A stretch of DNA of 20,695 nt from an uncultured Clostridia bacterium (lineage in GTDB: Bacteria; Bacillota; Clostridia; TANB77; CAG-465). Positions 16,110 to 20,695 of this stretch are shown here, in pieces. The notes beneath the pieces were generated by a model. It searched no databases. It had not been told where the DNA came from and saw nothing but the letters and a program-made list of their open reading frames with translations. The position numbers were made by a program, and so were the translations under genes. The stretch lies in contig CANRAK010000017.1 in assembly GCA_947628575.1 (NCBI GenBank), forward strand, positions 1 through 20,695, written 5' to 3'. Positions within the stretch are counted from its first letter, which is position 1; every line of letters begins with the position of its first letter.

Positions 16110-17333
16110 TTAATAATATGTAAATTCCACACTTGGGAAAAATTGTAGTGGATCTACTCTTGTACCATCAACATATACTTCTAAGTGTAAATGTGGTCCT
16201 GTTGAATTTCCTGTAGTACCAACATAACCTATTAACTGTCCTTTTTCTACATCTTCTCCTTCTTCAACTGCTAAAGAACTACAGTGTCCGTATAAAGACA
16301 TATATGTTGAATTATTATCTGTACATTTTCCATGATTAATTATTATATAATTACCATATCCATAGTTACTATATCCAGATGTAGTAACTTTTCCTGCTTG
16401 TATAGCATAAATAGGTGTAGCATTAATATTTACACCTGCTATATCTGCACCTGTATGAGCACTTCCTGCAGGGTCTACTAAATTATATACTTCACCAAAT
16501 CTAGTAGTTATTATTGTATAACCTGGTGTTGGATATGCAAAGTCTGTACCTGTAAATGTAGCTGATGTTCCATTTTTTATTTGTTCAGCTAACTCATCTA
16601 TTACTTTTTGTACTTCTCTGTCTACATCTTCAATAGCTTGTTTTCTTCTTTTAACTAAAAGATCTGATGCTTCTTTTAACTCTTTTTGTTTGTTTTCTAG
16701 TTCAGACATTTTATCTACTTTTTCTTGTCTTTTATTTTCTAGTTCTGCTTTTGCATCTTCAAGACCTTGTTTTAATGCTTCTAACTGTTTTTTGTCTAAT
16801 TCTATATCTCCTTTTATATAATTAATATAGTTCTGTTTATCTTGATATGTGTTCATTAATGTTTTATCATGTTCTAATATCATACTATACAAATTAAGCT
16901 TTAGCATAAGGTCTGTAAATCCATTTGATGTTATTATTAATTCAAATATATTTGGAATACCATTTTCATAAATAGTTCTTAGTCTTTTAGCATAAGTACT
17001 ATTTACTACGCTATAACTATCATTTGCATTAGATAAATCTTTTTCTAATTTTTTTAGTTCTTTTTCTACTGAGTCAATATCATTTTTAATATCAGATAAG
17101 TCTTTAGTGCAATTTACAGTTTCACTATCTATTACTGCTACATCATAGGCATATAAAGCTAGTTCTTTTTCTACACCTGTTAATTTTGCAGCGTTTTCTT
17201 GTTGCTCTTGTTTTACTTGTTCTAATTGTTCTTCATATTTTGAAATAGTGTCTGCAGCACGTACTATAGGATTAGCAGATAAAAATAATATACTAACTGA
17301 AATAATAATATTTCTTTTTATCCTATATGACAT
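16110..17333 (-). CDS. Secreted M23 peptidase with PcsB/CwlO-like coiled coil (first of a tandem pair)
   Basis: A probable peptidoglycan hydrolase working with FtsEX. The 407-aa product has a signal peptide (about 1-27, cleavage probably after RAADT or VRA), coiled coil from 30 to 255 with the PcsB-type segment RLRTIYENGIPNIFELIITS (118-137), and an M23 domain (about 265-400). The catalytic set is complete: H293 and D297 in AHTGAD, H350 in YGHC, and H381/H383 in GPHLHLE. The ATG start is preceded by AGGAGG, and that site overlaps the ftsX stop codon, so translation is probably coupled. The product is clearly homologous to the next gene over its whole length but diverged, which indicates an old duplication. 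In streptococci and bacilli, FtsX contacts the coiled coil of such partners (PcsB, CwlO); applying that here is inference supported by the operon. Confidence 0.92.
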   Translation of the reverse strand: MSYRIKRNIIISVSILFLSANPIVRAADTISKYEEQLEQVKQEQQENAAKLTGVEKELALYAYDVAVIDSETVNCTKDLSDIKNDIDSVEKELKKLEKDLSNANDSYSVVNSTYAKRLRTIYENGIPNIFELIITSNGFTDLMLKLNLYSMILEHDKTLMNTYQDKQNYINYIKGDIELDKKQLEALKQGLEDAKAELENKRQEKVDKMSELENKQKELKEASDLLVKRRKQAIEDVDREVQKVIDELAEQIKNGTSATFTGTDFAYPTPGYTIITTRFGEVYNLVDPAGSAHTGADIAGVNINATPIYAIQAGKVTTSGYSNYGYGNYIIINHGKCTDNNSTYMSLYGHCSSLAVEEGEDVEKGQLIGYVGTTGNSTGPHLHLEVYVDGTRVDPLQFFPSVEFTYY

Positions 17334-17344
17334 TTACTAGCCTC

Positions 17345-18232
17345 CTATACTTTTAAATACTTTTTAAGTGATATAGCACTACCAAATATTCCAATAAATA
17401 ATCCTAATACTATATATGCAAGCAATATTTGATACCAAATTGTAGAATAAGGTATAAACTTAAATACACCTAAAGCATAGCTTGTGTTTAATGAAACATA
17501 TATGTATACATATACAATTGAGATTATTATAAAGGAAATTAATGCAGAAACAATTCCCATTATAGCACCTTCTACAATAAATGGTTTTACAATAAATCCA
17601 TTTGTCGCACCAATATATCTCATTATAAATATTTCTCTTTTATTAGAATATACAGCTAATTTTATTGTATTAGAAATTATAAATATACTTACTACAAGAA
17701 GGACAATACCTACTCCAAGTAAAAATCCATTAGCTATTTTAGAAATAGATATTACTGCATCTATAGTATCTGCATTATATTTCACTTTATATATTCCATC
17801 TATTTTCTCTGTATCAGCTTTTATTCTTTCTGCTTCTTCAATATTTGTAAATTTTACTATAAATGAAGCAGGGAAAATATCCAATTGCTCTAGTCCGTCT
17901 AAAAAGTATTCTTGATTTTTAAATTGATTTTTTGCATCCTCATAAGCTTCATTTTTATCCATATACTCAATTTCAGATACACCTTCAATTAATTTTATTT
18001 CATCTTCCATATATGCTATATCTTCATCTGTAGCATTATCGTCTATGAAAGCTTGTAATCCTTGTTCTAATCTTAAAGTTTCAACATTTGAATTTACATT
18101 TTGTAAAATTATAATAAATATTCCTAATATGAGCATTGTTGCACATATAATTAGCATTGTAGATATAGTTTTAGAGCCATGTTTATTTAAGTTATCATAA
18201 CCTTCTTTTATTAAATACGAATTTGTTGTCAT
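17345..18232 (-). CDS. ftsX: Cell division ABC transporter-like permease FtsX
   Basis: FtsX is the membrane half of FtsEX, which converts ATP hydrolysis in the cytoplasm into activation of extracellular wall hydrolases. The 295-aa protein has four membrane segments (about 22-44, 167-190, 219-246, 266-290) and a large external loop between the first two (45-165), the part that contacts the hydrolase partner. Typical family features are NSYLIKEGYDNLNKHG at the N-terminus, the FPASF segment at 120-124, and IMRYIGATNGFIVKPFIVEG (203-222). The start codon lies 2 nt after the ftsE stop, and AAAGGGG within the end of ftsE serves as ribosome-binding site. Two M23 peptidase genes follow directly. Confidence 0.95.
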   Translation of the reverse strand: MTTNSYLIKEGYDNLNKHGSKTISTMLIICATMLILGIFIIILQNVNSNVETLRLEQGLQAFIDDNATDEDIAYMEDEIKLIEGVSEIEYMDKNEAYEDAKNQFKNQEYFLDGLEQLDIFPASFIVKFTNIEEAERIKADTEKIDGIYKVKYNADTIDAVISISKIANGFLLGVGIVLLVVSIFIISNTIKLAVYSNKREIFIMRYIGATNGFIVKPFIVEGAIMGIVSALISFIIISIVYVYIYVSLNTSYALGVFKFIPYSTIWYQILLAYIVLGLFIGIFGSAISLKKYLKV

Positions 18233-18234
18233 CT

Positions 18235-18909
18235 TTAGTACACCCCTTTCGCATCATCTTTTACTACTTTACCATGGTCAAGAGCTATAACTCTTTTACT
18301 TAGCTCATTAACTATATCTTTAGCATGTGTTACAACTAGTATAGTTGTTCCTCTTGCATTAATTTCTAGTAAAGTCTTAAATATTTCTTCAGCTGTTTTA
18401 GGGTCTAAATTTCCTGTAGGCTCATCTGCAATTAATATTGGTGGTTTAGTTGCAAGTGCTCGTGCTAGTGCAACTCTTTGTTGTTCACCACCAGATAATT
18501 GGTTAGGATAGTATTTCTCTTTGCCTGTAAGTCCAACCATTTGAAGAACAGCTTTTAATTGTGCTTTTATTTCTCTTTCTGAAGCTTCAATTATTCTTAG
18601 AGCGAATATTATATTTTCCTCTACTGTCCTATCATATAACAGTCTAAAATCTTGAAATACAAATCCTATTTTTCTTCTTAAAAACGGAACATCTTTTTTC
18701 TTAATTTTAGTTATGTCTTTTCCATCAATTAATATTTTTCCAGATGTTGGTTCTTCTTCTTTTATCATTAGCTTTAAAAATGTGGATTTTCCTGAGCCTG
18801 ATGGACCAACTAAAAATGCAAACTCACCTTTATTTATTTTCAAGTTAACATTATCCATAGCACATACGTCATGATCATATTTTTTTGTTACATTAATAAA
18901 TTCTATCAT
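18235..18909 (-). CDS. ftsE: Cell division ATP-binding protein FtsE
   Basis: FtsE is the ATPase of the FtsEX complex. The 224-aa product contains Walker A GPSGSGKST (35-43), Q-loop Q86 followed by DFRLL (typical of FtsE), signature LSGGEQQR (138-145), Walker B ILIADEPTG (158-166) and the switch histidine H195. The open frame extends to a GTG at 18939, but the family starts MIEFxNVTK, as from the ATG at 18909, and GAAAGGA lies about 8-9 nt upstream of that ATG; I therefore use 18909. Its own promoter lies at 18952-18980. It is the first gene of the ftsE-ftsX-M23-M23 unit. Confidence 0.95.
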   Translation of the reverse strand: MIEFINVTKKYDHDVCAMDNVNLKINKGEFAFLVGPSGSGKSTFLKLMIKEEEPTSGKILIDGKDITKIKKKDVPFLRRKIGFVFQDFRLLYDRTVEENIIFALRIIEASEREIKAQLKAVLQMVGLTGKEKYYPNQLSGGEQQRVALARALATKPPILIADEPTGNLDPKTAEEIFKTLLEINARGTTILVVTHAKDIVNELSKRVIALDHGKVVKDDAKGVY

Positions 18910-18951
18910 TTGTATTTTCCTTTCATATATCAAATACACTCTTCCAATTAG

Positions 18952-18980
18952 ATATTATCATAAAAGGAATCTTTTATCAA
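18952..18980 (-). promoter_or_regulatory. Promoter of the ftsEX-M23 operon
   Basis: TTGATA (18980-18975) and TAATAT (18957-18952) are 17 nt apart on the minus strand with an extended TGA before the -10. The predicted leader is about 36 nt. It sits directly after ruvA with no terminator between, so read-through from ruvA is possible. Confidence 0.75.
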
Positions 18981-18989
18981 CCGTATTTT

Positions 18990-19580
18990 CTACATATTTT
19001 GCATCTCTTTTAATACTTTTCTAATTATTATTTCAACACTATCATCTGCAACATCAATTTTAGATATAACATCCTTAACTTGTTTTTGTGTATATCCTAA
19101 TACTTCAAGTGCAGTAGTAGCTTCTTCAATATTTTTGTTATTAGTTTCTTTAGTTTTAATCTTAACACTATCAACTTGTTCTTTTAGCACTTTATCTTTT
19201 AATTCAAAAATAATCTTTTGAGCCATTTTAGGACCTATTCCTGGTACACTTTTTAAAGCACCAATGTCTTCTGTTGCAATAGCAACGCATAAACTTTCAG
19301 TATCTACGTTAGATATAATACCAAGTGCAACTTTTGGTCCAACTCCACTTACTGTAATTAATTTTTTAAAAAATTCTAGTGTTTCACTAGCTTTAAACCC
19401 AAATAATCTCATATCATCTTCTCTTACATGAAGATATGTATATATTTTTTCTATATCATCAACTTTTAAAGTAAACATTTCAGATTCTGGCATATATATT
19501 TCATATCCTACATTATTTACTTCTATAATTATTCTATCCTTATATATTTTTTCTATTCTTCCCTTAAAAAAAGCATACAT
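18990..19580 (-). CDS. ruvA: Holliday junction branch migration protein RuvA
   Basis: RuvA binds Holliday junctions as a tetramer and loads the RuvB motor. The 196-aa protein shows the three-domain plan: an N-terminal OB fold (about 1-62, MYAFFKGRIE), paired helix-hairpin-helix motifs (VSGVGPKVALGI and VPGIGPKMAQKI, about 70-130) and a C-terminal RuvB-binding domain (EEATTALEVLGYTQKQV). The frame is open from a GTG at 19589, but GAGGTGG overlaps it and the ATG at 19580 gives the family start with 8 nt spacing. A TTGACT-17-TAAAAT promoter lies just upstream and would give a leader of only about 12 nt. ruvB, commonly the next gene, is not adjacent; ftsE follows instead. Confidence 0.95.
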   Translation of the reverse strand: MYAFFKGRIEKIYKDRIIIEVNNVGYEIYMPESEMFTLKVDDIEKIYTYLHVREDDMRLFGFKASETLEFFKKLITVSGVGPKVALGIISNVDTESLCVAIATEDIGALKSVPGIGPKMAQKIIFELKDKVLKEQVDSVKIKTKETNNKNIEEATTALEVLGYTQKQVKDVISKIDVADDSVEIIIRKVLKEMQNM

Positions 19581-19598
19581 TTTTTCCACCTCAAATAT

Positions 19599-19627
19599 AT
19601 TTTACACAAAACTAAATTCAAAGTCAA
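19599..19627 (-). promoter_or_regulatory. Probable promoter of ruvA
   Basis: TTGACT (19627-19622) and TAAAAT (19604-19599) are 17 nt apart on the minus strand. The -35 box overlaps the stop codon of the 75-aa gene. The predicted transcript would begin at or next to the ruvA ribosome-binding site, which is unusually short. Confidence 0.55.
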
Positions 19628-19851
19628 TTTATTCTCATATTATCCACAATATCCATAATTCTATCATAATTTCCATTTATTATTTTATCTATTATCTCTT
19701 TCTTTTCCACATAATCCACATCATCTTTTACTAATACTATTTCTATTCTTCCTTTACTACTTTTTTCTTCATATAAATAATTATAATTTGACATAGTAAA
19801 GCAAACACAAAATATACCAATAACTGATATACAAAATATTATATAATTCAT
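19624..19851 (-). CDS. Small single-span membrane protein of unknown function (75 aa)
   Basis: I do not recognise this protein. It starts with a hydrophobic segment (about 3-20, including two Cys) with no positive charges before it, followed by a mostly hydrophilic tail of about 55 residues. The tail holds a short beta-like stretch (GRIEIVLVKDD) and a predicted helix rich in Ile and Asp (EIIDKIINGNYDRIMDIVDN). A small membrane-anchored protein with its tail on either side is possible. The start is ATG at 19851 with AGGTG 7 nt upstream; the longer frame from TTG at 19857 would leave no room for a ribosome-binding site. It ends 43 nt before ruvA and uses TGA as stop. The good Shine-Dalgarno site and placement between a terminator and ruvA support a real gene, but no function can be assigned. 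Confidence 0.65.
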   Translation of the reverse strand: MNYIIFCISVIGIFCVCFTMSNYNYLYEEKSSKGRIEIVLVKDDVDYVEKKEIIDKIINGNYDRIMDIVDNMRIN

Positions 19852-19868
19852 ATACAATCACCTATTAT

Positions 19869-19898
19869 ATTATACTTATTACATATGATAAAAGTGAA
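19869..19898 (-). promoter_or_regulatory. Weak candidate promoter of the 75-aa gene
   Basis: A perfect TATAAT (19874-19869; a second copy overlaps it) lies 18 nt from a poor -35 candidate TTCACT (19898-19893). The start site would fall at or inside the ribosome-binding site, so the true promoter may differ. Confidence 0.3.
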
Positions 19899-19924
19899 AA
19901 AAAAAACAGGTATTTACCTGTTTT
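19896..19924 (-). terminator. Intrinsic terminator of the 185-aa gene, overlapping its stop codon
   Basis: A 9-bp stem AAAACAGGT/ACCTGTTTT (19903-19911 and 19916-19924) with a 4-nt loop is followed by a long T run on the minus strand. The upstream arm includes part of the TAA stop codon. Confidence 0.88.
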
Positions 19925-20480
19925 AAAAAGTATGTGTTATATTATACTCAATTACAAAATATTCATATTTTGTCTCAAGCATAATATATGCCACGTTGTT
20001 ATTATTTTCTTCATTGTAGTCATATACTCTCTGTATACTAACTACTTTTATGACATTTTCTTCATCAAGAATATATAAAGGCGAAGCCTTTAAATTTCTT
20101 TTTAAAAGATCTTGTCCAGTCATTTTTTTACTATAAGCAACTTTATTAGCATCAGCTAACATCTCTGTTTTTAATGGCATTGTCCTATAATCTTCTGTTT
20201 TCTCTTTATTTGTAAAATACCAATAGCCATCATCTTCTACGTTGTCGCTTCTAAAGTAATTTTTTAAAGAAAAGCCTGCGAAAGTTTCTTTTATGTTTTT
20301 TCTTTTTTCTTTTGTTTTTTCTTTTCTTTCTACATTTTCTTCTTTATTTTTTTGAGTTTGTTTTTTTGCTTTTTCTTTTTTCTTTGCCTCAAAACCATCA
20401 AGTTTATTATTTAATTTTTCGTTTAACTCATTAGCAGTAAAAAAATCTACTCCTTTTCTTAAAATGTTTTCTTTTACCAT
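19923..20480 (-). CDS. Lysine-rich cytoplasmic protein of unknown function (185 aa)
   Basis: I do not recognise this protein. It has no signal peptide or membrane segment. Residues 1-30 are a mixed helix (NILRKGVDFFTANELNEKL); 31-66 form a highly basic Lys/Glu-rich linker, probably helical or disordered; and 70-185 look like a folded alpha/beta region ending in alternating hydrophobic strands (VIKVVSIQRVYDY, VAYIMLETKYEYFVIEY). The start is ATG at 20480 with AAGGAGG 8 nt upstream; the frame is open to another ATG at 20531, but that one has no ribosome-binding site and lies inside a leader hairpin. It is a single-gene unit with a perfect promoter, a structured leader and its own terminator, which argues for a well-expressed, regulated gene. 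The basic linker would suit contact with nucleic acid or ribosome, but this is a guess. Confidence 0.75.
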   Translation of the reverse strand: MVKENILRKGVDFFTANELNEKLNNKLDGFEAKKKEKAKKQTQKNKEENVERKEKTKEKRKNIKETFAGFSLKNYFRSDNVEDDGYWYFTNKEKTEDYRTMPLKTEMLADANKVAYSKKMTGQDLLKRNLKASPLYILDEENVIKVVSIQRVYDYNEENNNNVAYIMLETKYEYFVIEYNITHTF

Positions 20481-20502
20481 ATATTTCTCCTCCTTATATT
20501 TA

Positions 20503-20539
20503 TTAGATGGGCTAAATACCCACCTAATCATGGTAGGTA
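20503..20539 (-). promoter_or_regulatory. Two mutually exclusive hairpins in the leader of the 185-aa gene
   Basis: Hairpin 1 pairs 20539-20532 (TACCTACC) with 20524-20517 (GGTGGGTA), 8 pairs including one G-U, 7-nt loop. Hairpin 2 pairs 20527-20519 (TTAGGTGGG) with 20511-20503 (CCCATCTAA), 9 pairs including one G-U, 7-nt loop. Both need the bases at 20519-20524, so only one can form. The pair occupies the middle of a leader of about 76 nt, upstream of the ribosome-binding site. No T-tract follows hairpin 2, so control of translation or a protein-binding site is more likely than termination. No known riboswitch class was recognised. Confidence 0.5.
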
Positions 20540-20562
20540 CTTAAAATATAAATACCGTTTAT

Positions 20563-20591
20563 ATTATACCACTTTTTTAATGTTATGTCAA
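20563..20591 (-). promoter_or_regulatory. Consensus promoter of the 185-aa gene
   Basis: A perfect TTGACA (20591-20586) and a perfect TATAAT (20568-20563) are separated by 17 nt on the minus strand. The predicted start is near 20556. Confidence 0.92.
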
Positions 20592-20612
20592 CTAATTAGC
20601 GATTTAAGACAT

Positions 20613-20650
20613 AAAAAAAGAGTCAAGCAAAAATAAATCTGCTTGGCTCT
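20613..20650 (-). terminator. Intrinsic terminator of the tRNA transcript
   Basis: An 11-bp stem (20640-20650 with 20619-20629, one mismatch/G-U position) with a loop of about 10 nt is followed by seven T on the minus strand. It starts 8 nt after the tRNA CCA end. Confidence 0.9.
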
Positions 20651-20657
20651 ATTTTCT

Positions 20658-20695
20658 TGGCTCCTCAAGTAGGGCTCGAACCTACGACATTTCGG
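20658..20695 (-). tRNA. 3' part of a tRNA, probably tRNA-Asn
   Basis: The window ends inside a tRNA gene read on the minus strand. Its 38 visible bases fit the end of a tRNA exactly: 3' strand of the anticodon stem (CCGAA), 5-nt variable loop, T stem GTAGG/CCTAC around TTCGAGC, acceptor strand TTGAGGA, discriminator G and an encoded CCA. The implied 5' end TCCTCAA, with U1-A72 and G73, is typical of bacterial tRNA-Asn. The anticodon lies outside the window, so the amino acid is a well-founded inference, not an observation. Confidence 0.85.

Noticed and set aside
17484..17915. Plus-strand open frame of 143 codons opposite ftsX
   Set aside because: It is antisense to a clearly conserved gene, has an unrecognisable composition-driven sequence, and has no promoter or ribosome-binding site. 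The other plus-strand frames within genes (for example 11162-11515 and 7841-8104) were rejected for the same reasons.
18910..18939. GTG start adding 10 residues to FtsE
   Set aside because: There is no ribosome-binding site, it is close to the predicted transcription start, and the family begins MIEF.
19581..19589. GTG start adding three residues to RuvA
   Set aside because: The GTG is part of the GAGGTGG ribosome-binding site.
20481..20531. Upstream ATG adding 17 residues to the 185-aa protein
   Set aside because: The ATG lies in the loop of a leader hairpin without a ribosome-binding site, while AAGGAGG marks the internal ATG.
1..20695. CRISPR arrays, insertion sequences, prophage genes or attachment sites
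   Set aside because: No regularly spaced repeats, transposase or integrase motifs or terminal inverted repeats were seen. The tRNA at the edge shows no duplicated 3' end within the window.

Overview
The window is about 30% GC, and every gene I can support lies on the minus strand. Purine-rich Shine-Dalgarno sites, near-consensus sigma-A promoters with 17-nt spacers, a SepF/DivIVA division set and FtsEX paired with PcsB/CwlO-type hydrolases point to a low-GC Gram-positive bacterium, most likely an uncultured or gut-type Clostridia lineage. That placement is inference from gene content; no marker search was run. TGA is used as a normal stop.

In transcription order (from high to low coordinates) the layout is: the 3' part of a tRNA, most likely tRNA-Asn, with its terminator (20695-20613); an unrecognised 185-aa lysine-rich protein behind a consensus promoter and a leader able to fold two mutually exclusive hairpins (20591-19923); a 75-aa single-span membrane protein and ruvA (19851-18990); ftsE, ftsX and two paralogous secreted M23 peptidases with PcsB-like coiled coils (18909-14874); sepF and a DivIVA-family gene separated by a terminator (14758-13703); prfA (13573-12512); rpoB-rpoC behind a perfect promoter and a roughly 190-nt leader (12448-4888); a membrane-anchored transglutaminase-like protein (4791-3607); a membrane-anchored von Willebrand A protein (3544-1019); and rpsL plus the start of rpsG (942-1). 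No gene-free stretch exceeds 300 bases; the longest is the 289-bp prfA-rpoB gap.

Functionally the window joins a cell-division and wall-hydrolysis cluster (FtsEX as activator, two M23 hydrolases as probable effectors, SepF and DivIVA as cytoplasmic scaffold) to the core information-processing genes (RF1, RNA polymerase beta and beta', S12, S7). The classical rplJL-rpoBC-rpsLG superoperon is broken here. rplJL do not precede rpoB, and two extracytoplasmic genes sit between rpoC and rpsL. Nearly every transcription unit has its own recognisable promoter and terminator.

Most interesting for follow-up: the surface-gene pair inserted between rpoC and rpsL, whose vWA protein ends in what looks like a papain-like domain without catalytic Cys and His; two candidate RNA regulators, in the rpoB leader and in the leader of the 185-aa gene; and the consistent placement of terminators on or within about 14 nt of stop codons, which suggests transcription not tightly coupled to translation. 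Five starts were moved inward from the longest open frame (the second M23 peptidase, ftsE, ruvA and both hypothetical genes) because the Shine-Dalgarno sites support the internal ATG.
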